From NCBI GenBank assembly GCA_017303795.1, contig JAFLBR010000003.1, positions 1 to 64,000 on the forward strand: 64,000 nucleotides of DNA. The letters are read 5' to 3'. Position 1 is the first letter of the stretch. Each line of letters starts with the position of its first letter. Position numbers and translations under genes: made by a program. The notes under the pieces were generated by a model. The model saw nothing but the letters and a program-made list of their open reading frames with translations, was not told where the DNA came from and ran no database searches. Of the stretch, positions 9,076 through 19,052 are shown one piece after another. Source of the stretch: Cytophagales bacterium (GTDB taxonomy: Bacteria; Bacteroidota; Bacteroidia; Cytophagales; Cyclobacteriaceae).

Positions 9076-9915
9076 GTGAAATGGGTTGATCAAAAATGGG
9101 AACAGGTATTTTTTGTACTAGCCGTACTGGCGGTATCCTTTATTATTTCGCGGCTGTTGCGTTTCCTTATCGGGAGGTTTATACGCAGTGCCGCACAAAA
9201 ACTTAAGGTTGACCCAACCCGCTACAACTTCTTTAAGAATGCGATGGACTTTATCGTATTTCTGGTGGCTGCCATTATCATCTTCCGGTCTATTCCGGCT
9301 TTTCGTGCGGTGGGCACTACCCTGCTAACGGGTGCCGGAGTATTAGCAGCTATTGTCGGCTTTGCTTCACAATCTGCCTTCTCCAATATCATCAGCGGTT
9401 TTTTTCTGGTCATCTTCAAACCCTTTAGCGTGGGCGATCGGGTACGCATTGGCCAACTTTACACAGGCGATGTAGAAGACATAACCCTGCGCCACACGGT
9501 AATTAAAGATTTTGAAAACCGAAGAATCGTAATTCCTAATAGTGTAATCAGTAACGAAACCATAATCAACTCTACCTTAACTGATGAGAAGACTTGTATC
9601 TTTATTGAAGTTCCGGTAGCGTTTACTGCCCCGGTAGCAAAGGCGATGGAAATTATTCAGCAAGAATGTTTAAAGCATCCGCTATGTATTGATAACCGGT
9701 CGCCCGAAGAACTTACCAAAGGCGAAGCGGTTGTGATGGTGCGAATAATTACCTATGGCGATTTTGGGATGCAGCTTCGGGGCTATGCCTGGGCGGCAAC
9801 ACCTTCATTGGCATTTGAATTAAGGTGCGATGTATTAAAAACCATTCAGGAGCGATTCCTACAAGAACAAATTGAATTTGGCTATCCGGGCCGTGTACTC
9901 ATAAGCAAATCTTAA
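9076..9915 (+). CDS. MscS-family mechanosensitive ion channel
   Basis: 279 residues from a GTG start (no ATG is in frame upstream). Three N-terminal helices include the pore-lining TM3 with a small-residue face (GAGVLAAIVGFASQSAFSN), followed by the conserved beta-domain signature FKPFSVGDRVRIG. The C-terminal alpha/beta domain is short. The channel opens under membrane tension to release osmolytes. corA follows 13 bp downstream on the same strand, so the two are probably co-transcribed. An imperfect -7-like TATTTTCG lies just upstream of the start. Confidence 0.92.
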   Translation: MKWVDQKWEQVFFVLAVLAVSFIISRLLRFLIGRFIRSAAQKLKVDPTRYNFFKNAMDFIVFLVAAIIIFRSIPAFRAVGTTLLTGAGVLAAIVGFASQSAFSNIISGFFLVIFKPFSVGDRVRIGQLYTGDVEDITLRHTVIKDFENRRIVIPNSVISNETIINSTLTDEKTCIFIEVPVAFTAPVAKAMEIIQQECLKHPLCIDNRSPEELTKGEAVVMVRIITYGDFGMQLRGYAWAATPSLAFELRCDVLKTIQERFLQEQIEFGYPGRVLISKS

Positions 9916-9928
9916 CTCCATTGCGGGA

Positions 9929-10996
9929 ATGAAAATCAGTTCGAAATCTAAAAGAAAGGCTGCCCTAAAGCACATTAACGAACACCTTACTGACCATGTG
10001 CATGAGGCTAAGCCCACAAAAGGTATTTTAGAGCTAATCTCTTACAATGAAAATTCGGTTACCATGCATAACGATATTCCAATTGAGGAACTTTTGGAAA
10101 AGTGCGATAACCGTCAAATCAGTTGGATAAATGTGGATGGCTTAACCGACCAGGATCTGATTCAGAAAATAAGCAAACACTTTGAACTGCACTACCTGCT
10201 AGTTGAGGACTTGCTGAACACCGACCATCAGCCCAAAGCCGATGAATTTGAAGATCATCTTTTCTTTACGCTTAAAATGCTGTACCGCATTGAAGGGCAA
10301 AGCATAGACTATGAACATATTAGTTTTGTATTGGGCAAGAACTATCTGCTCTCATTTCAGGAAAAGGAGGGTGACATTTTTGACAATCTCAGAAACCGTA
10401 TTAAGCAAGACAGTGGCATTATTCGCAAGCGTGGTGCAGATTATTTGTTGTACCGATTAATTGATGCCATTGTGGACAGTTATTATTCGGTGCTAGAGAG
10501 TATTGGCCGAAGAGTAGAAGAAATTGAAGATAATATCAGCAGCAATGCTACCGAGTTAGATTTTATTGAAATTCAAAAGCTACGAAAAGAATTTATCTAC
10601 CTACGCAAAGTAGTGTACCCGTTGCGTGAAGCCTTAAACAAGGTTATTAAAAACGAAGACGGTTTTATTGAAGAACGTAATGAGAAATATTTCTCGGATG
10701 TGTACGATCATGTTATTCACCTGATTGATTCGTTAGACACCTACAAAGACCTTACCTCAACCCTGATGGATTTGTACATGAACACCATCAACTACCGGAT
10801 GAATGAAGTAATGAAACTACTTACAGTTATTACTACCATCTTCATTCCGCTGTCGTTTATTGCGGGAGTATATGGTATGAACTTTCATAACATGCCTGAG
10901 TTACAAACTCAAAACGGGTATTATGTAGTGCTGATTGCGATGGGTGTAATTTTCATAGCCATGATTGGCTACTTCAAATACAAAAAGTGGTTTTAG
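9929..10996 (+). CDS. corA: Magnesium/cobalt transporter CorA
   Basis: 355 residues. A large cytoplasmic funnel domain (1-290) is followed by two C-terminal helices. The selectivity motif GMN is present in YGMNFHNMPE (about residue 314), and the chain ends in the basic KYKKWF typical of CorA. It forms a pentameric channel for Mg2+ and Co2+ uptake. It follows the MscS gene closely, and its stop overlaps the convergent CNNM gene end by 4 bp. Confidence 0.95.
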   Translation: MKISSKSKRKAALKHINEHLTDHVHEAKPTKGILELISYNENSVTMHNDIPIEELLEKCDNRQISWINVDGLTDQDLIQKISKHFELHYLLVEDLLNTDHQPKADEFEDHLFFTLKMLYRIEGQSIDYEHISFVLGKNYLLSFQEKEGDIFDNLRNRIKQDSGIIRKRGADYLLYRLIDAIVDSYYSVLESIGRRVEEIEDNISSNATELDFIEIQKLRKEFIYLRKVVYPLREALNKVIKNEDGFIEERNEKYFSDVYDHVIHLIDSLDTYKDLTSTLMDLYMNTINYRMNEVMKLLTVITTIFIPLSFIAGVYGMNFHNMPELQTQNGYYVVLIAMGVIFIAMIGYFKYKKWF

Positions 10997-12288
10997 TCTT
11001 CCGGAATTTCTTCGTTCAGCTTTACCTCCACTTGCTCGGGCAATGTTTGCGTAATCTTGATTATTTTGATTTTGTAGTTAAACAAAACAAACTCATCGCC
11101 TTCTTTTACGTTAGGTCGCTCGTAAGTAATTAAACCGGCCAGGGTTTCATACTCTTCCGATTCCGGGAAAGGAACCTCCAAAAGTTTATTAATGTCGTGC
11201 AGGGATGATTGCGCAGCAATGTGATAAGTCTGTTTATCTACCGGCACTACAATCTGCTGTTCCTGATCGTGTTCGTCCTGAATTTCACCCACCAATTCTT
11301 CCAGAATATCTTCTAATGTTACCAATCCAATTATTCCACCAAACTCACTCACTACAAATGCCATCTGTGCTTTGGTACGTTGAAAGTCGCGCAGCAGAAC
11401 GTCAATCGGTTTGGTCTCTGGAATGAAATGCACGGGGCGCATAATGTCTTTCAGACTCTTTCCGTTATTGAGAATGTGCACCGAAACGATATCCTTTGTG
11501 TGTACCACGCCTATAATTTCATCTTTGCTTGCTTCGTAAATCGGATACCGCGAATAGCCTTCCTTCAGCATAATATTTACAGCCTCTGCAATAGAAGTAT
11601 CGGCTTTTATCATACTCATCTTTACCCGAGGTATCATTACCTGCCGCGCCACGCGGTTATCAAAATCAAATACATTTTGGATTAACTCCCGCTCTGAAGT
11701 TTCAATGGCTCCGCCTTCCTCACTTTCGGCTATAATCAGTTTTAATTCTTCTTCGGAGTGAATTTCCATTTCACTCATGGGCTTTATACCGAACATTTTT
11801 AAAATAAGATTGGCAAAGCCATTCAGCAACCAGATAAACGGCCTGAATACAAAATAGAAAACCCGCAACGGTATTGATACGCGTAAGGTAGTGCTGGCCG
11901 GATACCGGATAGCTATTGACTTGGGGGCCAACTCGCCAAACACAATGTGCATTACCGTTAGAATGAAGAAGGCCACAGGCAAGGCCACACTATGGGCAGC
12001 CGCTTCGCTCAGATTTACACCCATGCCATGCATGGCACTAAGCACCAATTGCGAAACCACATCTTCGCCCACCCAACCTAAACCAAGACTGGCCAGCGTA
12101 ATACCCAACTGGGTAGCGGCTAAAAAACCATCCAGGTTATTGACGATTATCTTGGCAGCTTCTTTAGAAAGTGTTCCCTTTTCAAGTGCGATTTGAGATG
12201 ACCGGACTTTTACAATGGCAAATTCTGCTGCAACAAAGAATCCATTCAGAAAAACGAGGAACAGCGTAATAAAAATCTCGAGCGTCAT
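10993..12288 (-). CDS. CNNM/CorC-type hemolysin-family protein (DUF21, CBS pair, transporter-associated domain)
   Basis: 431 residues. An N-terminal DUF21 membrane domain has about four helices (1-185) and is followed by two CBS repeats (about 205-330; PRVKMSMIKAD and VSEFGGIIGLVTLEDI) and the small CorC_HlyC domain (about 345-425). Family members handle Mg2+ or other divalent cations. It is convergent with corA, whose gene it overlaps by 4 bp, which places two putative divalent-cation proteins side by side. Confidence 0.93.
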   Translation of the reverse strand: MTLEIFITLFLVFLNGFFVAAEFAIVKVRSSQIALEKGTLSKEAAKIIVNNLDGFLAATQLGITLASLGLGWVGEDVVSQLVLSAMHGMGVNLSEAAAHSVALPVAFFILTVMHIVFGELAPKSIAIRYPASTTLRVSIPLRVFYFVFRPFIWLLNGFANLILKMFGIKPMSEMEIHSEEELKLIIAESEEGGAIETSERELIQNVFDFDNRVARQVMIPRVKMSMIKADTSIAEAVNIMLKEGYSRYPIYEASKDEIIGVVHTKDIVSVHILNNGKSLKDIMRPVHFIPETKPIDVLLRDFQRTKAQMAFVVSEFGGIIGLVTLEDILEELVGEIQDEHDQEQQIVVPVDKQTYHIAAQSSLHDINKLLEVPFPESEEYETLAGLITYERPNVKEGDEFVLFNYKIKIIKITQTLPEQVEVKLNEEIPED

Positions 12289-12409
12289 GGCTTAGCAAAC
12301 CGCAAATTTAACAAGAAACCCCATTCTGCACGAACCTAATTTTTTGGATGTACCATTTTTCCCGATAAAGAAAAGATTTTATCTTTCGGAACCCCTAAAC
12401 CCCAGCGTA

Positions 12410-13396
12410 ATGCTTTCGTACTTCTTTGAAGGTCTAACCTTCCGGTTTATAGACCTTCTGCTCGGATTCGCTATTCTGATAAAAGGTGCCGATTTTCTGG
12501 TTAATGGCTCTTCTTCAATCGCCAAAAAAAATGGTATTTCTAACCTGGCCATTGGCCTTACCGTGGTGGCATTTGGTACCTCTATGCCCGAGTTAATTGT
12601 GAGCTTACTCTCCTCGTTAAATGGCAAGAATGACGCTTCGTTTGGTAATGCAATAGGTAGTAACAACTTTAACTTGCTGTTTATTCTGGGTATTTCCGGA
12701 TTGATTTGCCCGCTTATTGTTCAACGAAATACGGTTAAGTACGAAGTTCCCTTATCGCTACTGGCAGCTGGAATTTTGTTTTTGTTAGTTAATGATAATC
12801 TGATCTGGGGTGGAGAAAACGATGTATTGAGTCGTTTCGATAGCGTAATCCTGTTACTCTTTTTCGGAGGATTCTTATTTTACATCTATCGCACTATGAA
12901 AACCAGCTCAGACTTTAGCGAAGGTGGTGAAATTAAAATTTACAAAACCGGCCTTGCTGTTGGTATGGTGATTTTAGGATTGGGTTTCTTGATTGGCGGT
13001 GGAACAACAGTGGTGAACAGCGCCACTTCAATTGCCCAACATTATGGACTTAGTGAAAAATTAATCGGTCTTACCATTCTGGCTATGGGTACATCGTTAC
13101 CCGAACTGGCCACATCGGCTGTAGCTGCTTATAGAAAAAATACTGACATTGCTATTGGCAATGTTATAGGCTCCAACATCTTCAACATTTTCTTTATTCT
13201 GGGCGTAACGGGTGTAATCAGCCCGATGAAGTATAGTTCTGTCATGAATTTCGATATATATGTGTTGATGGCCTCCACTGTTGTGCTGATGATTTTTATG
13301 TTTACGCTTAATCAGCGGAAGCTGGACAGATGGGAAGCCTTTATGCTATTGGCCGGATACATTACGTACACCATTTACCTGATTGGGATGGAGTAG
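12410..13396 (+). CDS. Calcium/sodium antiporter (CaCA family)
   Basis: 328 residues if started at the ATG at 12410 (MLSYFFEGL). An upstream start at 12344 would add 22 residues not expected for the family. Two inverted repeats carry the alpha motifs: GLTVVAFGTSMPEL with GNAIGSNNFN in the first half, and GLTILAMGTSLPEL with GNVIGSNIFN in the second. About ten transmembrane helices. It exchanges Na+ for Ca2+ across the inner membrane. It stands alone, divergent from the CNNM gene. Confidence 0.93.
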   Translation: MLSYFFEGLTFRFIDLLLGFAILIKGADFLVNGSSSIAKKNGISNLAIGLTVVAFGTSMPELIVSLLSSLNGKNDASFGNAIGSNNFNLLFILGISGLICPLIVQRNTVKYEVPLSLLAAGILFLLVNDNLIWGGENDVLSRFDSVILLLFFGGFLFYIYRTMKTSSDFSEGGEIKIYKTGLAVGMVILGLGFLIGGGTTVVNSATSIAQHYGLSEKLIGLTILAMGTSLPELATSAVAAYRKNTDIAIGNVIGSNIFNIFFILGVTGVISPMKYSSVMNFDIYVLMASTVVLMIFMFTLNQRKLDRWEAFMLLAGYITYTIYLIGME

Positions 13397-13422
13397 CAAT
13401 TGGAATAATGAAGCGCAAAAAA

Positions 13423-13453
13423 ACGCGTCCGCTGAGATTCTCAGCGGACGCGT
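13423..13453 (-). terminator. Strong terminator of the coiled-coil lipoprotein gene
   Basis: A 15-bp GC-rich perfect inverted repeat (arms 13423-13437 and 13439-13453, central T) is preceded by A7 on the plus strand, giving a U-tract on the minus strand. It lies 23 bp after the stop of the minus-strand lipoprotein gene and may also block readthrough from the antiporter gene. Confidence 0.8.
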
Positions 13454-13476
13454 GGCATTTATACGGTACTATCTTA

Positions 13477-14220
13477 CTAAATCTTTTTCTCCAATTCAGT
13501 AATCTTAGCCTGAGCTTGCTGATTACCTAATGAAAGTGCTTTCTTGTAAAGCTCAACTGCTTCTTTCAAAGTTTCTTTCTTCTTTTTAGGAGCCAGTTTA
13601 GTACGATTAGCTGCTTCTTCAACGGCTTGTGCACGGGCAAAATAAGAATCGGCTTCGCTTACCTTGCTCGAAATCATCAACTCCTGAATGCGGGCTTCAA
13701 TCAACGCAAGTTCTTGTTGCTTGGCCAGAATCTGAGATTCCTTATCGGCCAGTTCAGCTTCTTGTAAACCTACTGTGGTAATCAGATTTTGGTTTTCGTT
13801 CTTAAGAGTTTCTACGTGTTCGTTCAAGGAGGCAATCTCCTTATTACGTTCTTCCAGATCAGCCTTCAGCTTTTTAATAGTCGCGTTAAGCGCATTGCTG
13901 TTGCCTTTGGATTTTTTAAGCGACTTTTCAAGGTCTTCAATTTTGTTTTGAGTGTCCTTTACATAGTTGTTGATGTCTTTCATCCGCGATGTATAATCAT
14001 CGTAGGTGGTACCTTCCACCATATTAAGCTTAAGCTTAGAGCGGTTGGCATCAATTGAATCCATCAATACAGTTACTTCCTGCAAAGTTTCTGCAAATTT
14101 CTGACTGGTTTGAAGTTCGGTCTTCAGGGAGTCAACCTGAGTTCTTAATTTTTCGGCTTCTTTGCCGCAGCTCATCATACCTGCAGCTATAGCCAGTACG
14201 AATACAAGTTTTTTTACCAT
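13477..14220 (-). CDS. Coiled-coil lipoprotein
   Basis: 247 residues from the ATG at 14220 (MVKKLVFVLAIAAGMMSCGK). The open frame extends to 14319, but the internal start gives a clean lipoprotein signal with Cys at about residue 18. Residues 20-215 are charged heptad repeats rich in K, E, L and Q, predicted as long coiled coils. The last 40 residues (EAVELYKKALSLGNQQAQAK) look like a TPR/Sel1-type helical hairpin. It is probably a periplasmic envelope scaffold. No enzyme motif is visible. Confidence 0.8.
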   Translation of the reverse strand: MVKKLVFVLAIAAGMMSCGKEAEKLRTQVDSLKTELQTSQKFAETLQEVTVLMDSIDANRSKLKLNMVEGTTYDDYTSRMKDINNYVKDTQNKIEDLEKSLKKSKGNSNALNATIKKLKADLEERNKEIASLNEHVETLKNENQNLITTVGLQEAELADKESQILAKQQELALIEARIQELMISSKVSEADSYFARAQAVEEAANRTKLAPKKKKETLKEAVELYKKALSLGNQQAQAKITELEKKI

Positions 14221-14360
14221 AACGGTTGTTAGTTTAAGTTGTTCAAAATTAAAGGGTTTACATGGGTTAAGTCCCGAAGAACAATTTTTTTTTTCAAAGC
14301 CGTTTAAATCCTTCGACAACCCGTAAATTGCAGCGTTTTGAGAGCCAGAAAACTCTGTAA

Positions 14361-15695
14361 ATGCCCAAATTGATTACCACGCGCACGCGTATTGCAGACC
14401 TGGGCAAACCTCGGATTATCGTAATTGGTGGGGGGTTTGGAGGGTTAGAAGTAATAAAAGGACTACAAGGCCTCAAGGCTCAGGTAGTACTGTTCGATAA
14501 GTATAACCATCACACATTCCAACCACTTTTATATCAGGTAGCTACATCGGGTTTGGAAACCAATTCTATCGTGGCTCCCTTTCGGAAGTTATTCGGCACC
14601 CAACAGGACTTTTACTTTCGGTTGGGCGAGGTGAAGCGCATCCGCCCAGAAGAAAACTATATTGAAACTTCCATTGGTGGAGTTAAGTACGATTATCTGG
14701 TAATTGCAACCGGAGCTGTTACCAATTTTTATGGCATGGATGAAGTGGCCAAAAACTCATCGTCCATGAAAAACATTGTGGATGCCACCAAACTGCGCAA
14801 CAAAATTATTCGCCAGTTAGAATACGCGCTGCTTACGGAAGACGTTGAGGTGATGAACAGCCTGATGGATTTTGTAATTGTAGGTGGTGGCCCTACCGGT
14901 GTGGAGTTGGCCGGTGCCCTAACGGAATTGAAGAAAAACGTTTTCCCTAAAGATTATAAAGAATTGGATATGCGCCAGATGGACATCCATTTGGTAGAAG
15001 CCTCGCCTCGACTATTAAATGGTATGAGTACGCAGGCTGGTGAAAAGGCGCATCTGTTCCTGAACGAAATGGGGGTGAAAGTTCATTTGAATGCGGCCGT
15101 TAAATCGTACGATGGCTATGAAGTTGTATTGAGTACAGGCGAGCGTTTAATTTCCCGTTCGCTTATCTGGGCTGCTGGTGTTAAGGGTAATCCTGTTGAA
15201 GGTATTGGCACCGAAGCCATCAGTCGCGGTAATCGTATTCTGGTTGATGAATACAATCGGGTAAAAGGCTACGAAAACATTTTTGCCATTGGGGATGTTG
15301 CCTTAATGGAAGGCGATGAAAAATTTCCGAAAGGCCACCCGATGATGGCGCCACCCGCACAACAACAAGGTAAATTGGTAGCAAAGAATATTTCAAGCCT
15401 GATTAATAAAAAGCCCATAAAAGCTTTCTCTTACTTTGATAAAGGTGCTATGGCAACTGTGGGCCGGCACAAAGCTGTCGTAGATATGCGTGGGGGCATT
15501 CGCTTTCAGGGTTTCTTTGCCTGGTATGTGTGGATGTTTGTACACCTGATGTCGATTGTAGGTTTCCGCAATAAAGTATTTACGTTTTTCAGTTGGATGT
15601 GGAATTACTTCTCGTACGATCGTAGCAACCGATTAATTATTGGCCGCAACGAAGAAAAAATAAACCAGGAAGAACTGACCAAACAAGCCAGTTAA
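14361..15695 (+). CDS. NAD(P)/FAD-dependent oxidoreductase, type II NADH dehydrogenase (NDH-2)
   Basis: 444 residues. An FAD-binding Rossmann motif lies near the N-terminus (IIVIGGGFGGLEVIKGL), and a second dinucleotide motif binds NAD(P)H (FVIVGGGPTGVELAGAL, about 172-188). ENIFAIGDVA is the conserved late FAD-contact motif. The C-terminal amphipathic and hydrophobic stretches (about 380-415) anchor it to the inner membrane, as in NDH-2. It passes electrons from NADH to menaquinone without pumping protons. Its stop overlaps the kup start by one base (TAATG), so the two are translationally coupled. Confidence 0.9.
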   Translation: MPKLITTRTRIADLGKPRIIVIGGGFGGLEVIKGLQGLKAQVVLFDKYNHHTFQPLLYQVATSGLETNSIVAPFRKLFGTQQDFYFRLGEVKRIRPEENYIETSIGGVKYDYLVIATGAVTNFYGMDEVAKNSSSMKNIVDATKLRNKIIRQLEYALLTEDVEVMNSLMDFVIVGGGPTGVELAGALTELKKNVFPKDYKELDMRQMDIHLVEASPRLLNGMSTQAGEKAHLFLNEMGVKVHLNAAVKSYDGYEVVLSTGERLISRSLIWAAGVKGNPVEGIGTEAISRGNRILVDEYNRVKGYENIFAIGDVALMEGDEKFPKGHPMMAPPAQQQGKLVAKNISSLINKKPIKAFSYFDKGAMATVGRHKAVVDMRGGIRFQGFFAWYVWMFVHLMSIVGFRNKVFTFFSWMWNYFSYDRSNRLIIGRNEEKINQEELTKQAS

Positions 15696-17692
15696 TGGAT
15701 TTAAAAAATTCCAAACTGTCGAAAGCCTCCGCGGCTGGTGTATTAGTTGCCATGGGTATTATCTATGGCGACATTGGTACCTCTCCTATTTATACCCTTC
15801 GGTTTATTGTTAACGATCACATCATCACCAAAGATTTAATTTTTGGTGGACTCTCGTGTGTGTTCTGGACGCTTACCCTCATCACCACTTTTAAGTATGT
15901 GTATTTGGCGCTTAATGCCGATAACAAAGGCGAAGGTGGAATTTTTGCACTCTATGCATTGGTGCGCAGGTATAAAGCCAATTGGGTAATCTTTCCCGCT
16001 ATTATTGGTTGTTGTACCCTTATTGCCGATGGTTTTATAACACCAGCCATTAGTGTTACCTCAGCCATTGAAGGTTTGCGCACACTCAATCCTGAAATTT
16101 CGCAGCAAACTATTCTTACTATAGTAATTGCCATTTTACTCGCGCTGTTTTTATTTCAACAATTTGGAAGCAGCGTGGTGGGTAAAACTTTCGGGCCGGT
16201 AATGGTAGTCTGGTTTTTGTTTATTGGCTCTATCGGGCTGTACCACTTATCAGACAACTTCGAAGTATTAAAAGCGCTTAACCCGATTTATGCGTATCAA
16301 TTACTTGTAAAGTACCCCGGTGGTTTCTGGATTTTGGGTGCCGTGTTTTTGTGTACTACCGGAGCGGAGGCCATGTATTCAGATCTTGGCCATTGTGGCA
16401 AATCCAATATTCGCATTGGCTGGGGCTTTGTAAAAGTTTGTTTGTTGTTAAGCTACTTTGGGCAAGGTGCTTGGTTGTTGGAACGCGAAGGGACTACACT
16501 CGGTGAGACCATTCCCTTCTTCGAAATCATGCCACAGTCTATTCTGTTTATTGGTGTGATACTGGCAACTTTCGCCACCATTATCGCCAGTCAGGCTTTA
16601 ATCTCGGGCACGTTTACATTGGTGAACGAAGCTATGAAGTTAAAACTCTGGCCTGCTACGCGGGTTCGGTATCCAAGCCAGTTAAAAGGACAAATCTATA
16701 TCCCAGCCATTAACTGGATCTTGATGTTTGGTTGCATTATAGTGGTGTTGATATTTAAAGAATCGAGTGCGATGGAAGGCGCGTATGGCCTTGCCATTAC
16801 CTTCGATATGCTGATGACTTCATCCTTATTGGTGTATTACTTTTCTACTGCCAAGAAATCAACTATCCGCACCTCTATCATGGCAGTTGCCTTCTTCTCA
16901 ATTGAAGGTGCTTTTCTGGTTTCCAACCTTAGTAAATTCGCGCATGGTGGATGGTTTTCATTTTCCATCGCGTTTCTTTTCTTTTTGATGATGTACATTT
17001 TGTTGCGCGCCCGCATCCTGCGCGACAGACACACGGAGTTTGTCGATCTGAAACATTATGTTCCGCTGATACAAGATCTTCAAGCCGATACTTCCGTACC
17101 CAAAGAAGCTACCAACTTAGTATATATGGCGGTAGCCAACAGCAAGCGCTATATTGATTCAAATATTGTTTATTCTATATTTAAAAAGCGACCCAAACGC
17201 GCGGATGCATATTGGTTTGTGCATGTGGATACGGTGGATAGTCCGTACACGGCAAAATATTCGGTAGATACTATCATCCCTAAAAAATGTTTTTTCATTC
17301 GCATTAAACTCGGGTTTAAATCCGATCACAGAGTTAATCTGATCTTCAATAAAATTCTGCACGACATGGCTGAGTCGGCCGAGATTGATTTGATCAGTCA
17401 TTACGATTCGCTGCAGCGCCATAGCATGCCAGCCGATTTTAAGTTTATTATTCTTCATTCACTGGCTTCGGTTGATAGCGAGATTTCCAACTTCGATAAC
17501 CTGATTATACAGGGCTATAGGTTTATAAAAGGCCATAGCCTTGCTACTGAAGAAATGTATGGCCTGGAACTGGCCAATGTAGAAGTAGAGCGTGTGCCTA
17601 TTATGGTGGGACCGCCTGCAAAAATCCGCATCAAGCGCGAGAAAGAAGACAGCGAGCGCGAAAAGGAAATGCGCTACCACGGAGAGAATTAA
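15695..17692 (+). CDS. kup: Kup-family potassium uptake protein
   Basis: 665 residues. About twelve transmembrane helices occupy residues 12-450, followed by a C-terminal cytoplasmic domain of about 200 residues. The Kup signature GIIYGDIGTSPIYTL starts near residue 22. It imports K+ with protons. The start codon overlaps the NDH-2 stop, which links K+ import to a respiratory dehydrogenase in one transcript. Length matches the family. Confidence 0.95.
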   Translation: MDLKNSKLSKASAAGVLVAMGIIYGDIGTSPIYTLRFIVNDHIITKDLIFGGLSCVFWTLTLITTFKYVYLALNADNKGEGGIFALYALVRRYKANWVIFPAIIGCCTLIADGFITPAISVTSAIEGLRTLNPEISQQTILTIVIAILLALFLFQQFGSSVVGKTFGPVMVVWFLFIGSIGLYHLSDNFEVLKALNPIYAYQLLVKYPGGFWILGAVFLCTTGAEAMYSDLGHCGKSNIRIGWGFVKVCLLLSYFGQGAWLLEREGTTLGETIPFFEIMPQSILFIGVILATFATIIASQALISGTFTLVNEAMKLKLWPATRVRYPSQLKGQIYIPAINWILMFGCIIVVLIFKESSAMEGAYGLAITFDMLMTSSLLVYYFSTAKKSTIRTSIMAVAFFSIEGAFLVSNLSKFAHGGWFSFSIAFLFFLMMYILLRARILRDRHTEFVDLKHYVPLIQDLQADTSVPKEATNLVYMAVANSKRYIDSNIVYSIFKKRPKRADAYWFVHVDTVDSPYTAKYSVDTIIPKKCFFIRIKLGFKSDHRVNLIFNKILHDMAESAEIDLISHYDSLQRHSMPADFKFIILHSLASVDSEISNFDNLIIQGYRFIKGHSLATEEMYGLELANVEVERVPIMVGPPAKIRIKREKEDSEREKEMRYHGEN

Positions 17693-17844
17693 TTTTCTGA
17701 TTCGTACCCCAAAAAGGTACTCGTAAGTCCGTCCCATCTTACCAAATCATTTTAAGATCGCACCTGCATTTACCCGGTAATTGGCATTGCGGTAGCCAAC
17801 ACAAATACTTAACTTTCCCTCCAACACTTTAAACCACTTTTGTT

Positions 17845-18960
17845 ATGGGCTTATGGGACAGAATTAAGAATGAATTAATAGACATTATTGAATGGACGGA
17901 CGACACTAACAATACTATGGTGTGGAAGTTTCCGCGCCATCAAAACGAAATAAAAACCGGTGCGCAACTAACCGTACGCGAAAGCCAGGTAGCTGTGTTT
18001 GTAAACGAAGGTAAGATTGCCGATGTGTTCGAGCCTGGGCGCTACGAACTCTCTACACAGAACATGCCTATACTTACAACTATAAAAGGTTGGAAGTATG
18101 GTTTCAACAGTCCTTTCAAAGTGGATGTGTTTTTTGTGAATACGAAAAACTTTACTGACAATAAGTGGGGTACAAAAAATCCTATCATGTTGCGCGATGC
18201 TGAATTTGGCCCGATCCGGTTACGCGCATTCGGAACGTACGCGATTAAAGTTATTGATGCCGCTAAGTTTATTCGTGAGATTACAGGCACGCAAGCGCAC
18301 TTTACAACCGATGAAGTAACCGAGCAATTGCGCAACCTGATTGTTACGCGCTTTACAGATGCCATTGGCGAAAGTAAAATTCCAGCACTGGATTTAGCAG
18401 CCAACTACGATGAACTTTCAACTTTTATCACCGGAAAAATAAATCCTGAATTTGGTGAGTACGGATTATCCGTTACCAAATTTTTAGTGGAGAATGTTTC
18501 ACTTCCACCAGAAGTAGAAGCCGCGCTTGATAAGCGAAGCAGCATGGGTATTTTAGGAAACTTAAATCAATATGCACAGTTTCAAGCAGCTAATGCAATT
18601 GAAGCTGCAGCTAAAAATCCGGGTGGTTCAAACCCCGGCCTGGAAATGGGTATGGGTATAACCATGGCGCAACAAATGGCGCAAATGATGAACCAGCAAA
18701 ATCAGAATCAAAACCAGAATCAAAACAACAACAATTCCGGCCCACCCCCAATACCTGGTCCCGTATCTTTCTTTGTGGCTGTAAATGGACAACAGCAAGG
18801 GCCATTCACCTTACCATCGCTGCAACAAATGGTATCGGCTGGTACTTTTAATCGCGAAAGTTTAGTTTGGAAACAAGGCATGAGCAACTGGTTAAAAGCC
18901 GGTGAAGTGTCGGAGCTAAGCAGCTTGTTTGGCGGAACACCACCACCCATTCCGAAATAG
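17845..18960 (+). CDS. SPFH/YdjI-like protein with C-terminal GYF_2 domain
   Basis: 371 residues, no signal peptide. Residues 1-225 match the YdjI / virion-core-like branch of the SPFH family, starting MGLWDRIKNELIDIIEWTDD. A low-complexity Q/N-rich linker (about 265-298) leads to a GYF_2 domain (about 305-365) with QQGPFTLPSLQQMV and VWKQGMSNWLKA. The zinc-ribbon membrane protein follows 92 bp downstream. In Bacillus subtilis ydjI lies with ydjG (zinc ribbon) and a PspA paralogue, in a membrane-stress context; no pspA is visible here. Role by analogy: membrane-surface scaffold. Confidence 0.82.
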   Translation: MGLWDRIKNELIDIIEWTDDTNNTMVWKFPRHQNEIKTGAQLTVRESQVAVFVNEGKIADVFEPGRYELSTQNMPILTTIKGWKYGFNSPFKVDVFFVNTKNFTDNKWGTKNPIMLRDAEFGPIRLRAFGTYAIKVIDAAKFIREITGTQAHFTTDEVTEQLRNLIVTRFTDAIGESKIPALDLAANYDELSTFITGKINPEFGEYGLSVTKFLVENVSLPPEVEAALDKRSSMGILGNLNQYAQFQAANAIEAAAKNPGGSNPGLEMGMGITMAQQMAQMMNQQNQNQNQNQNNNNSGPPPIPGPVSFFVAVNGQQQGPFTLPSLQQMVSAGTFNRESLVWKQGMSNWLKAGEVSELSSLFGGTPPPIPK

Positions 18961-18971
18961 ATTTTTGGCTC

Positions 18972-19000
18972 TGGCCACTTTCTTATTATGAAAGCGGCCA
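18972..19000 (+). terminator. Imperfect hairpin after the SPFH gene
   Basis: Arms TGGCCACTTTC (18972-18982) and GAAAGCGGCCA (18990-19000) pair with one mismatch. Only a short T-run follows, so it may slow rather than stop transcription before the zinc-ribbon gene. Confidence 0.35.
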
Positions 19001-19052
19001 GCGTTTCTTCCATCTACTAAATTTCAGTATCAAACTTTCAGTACCCACCAGC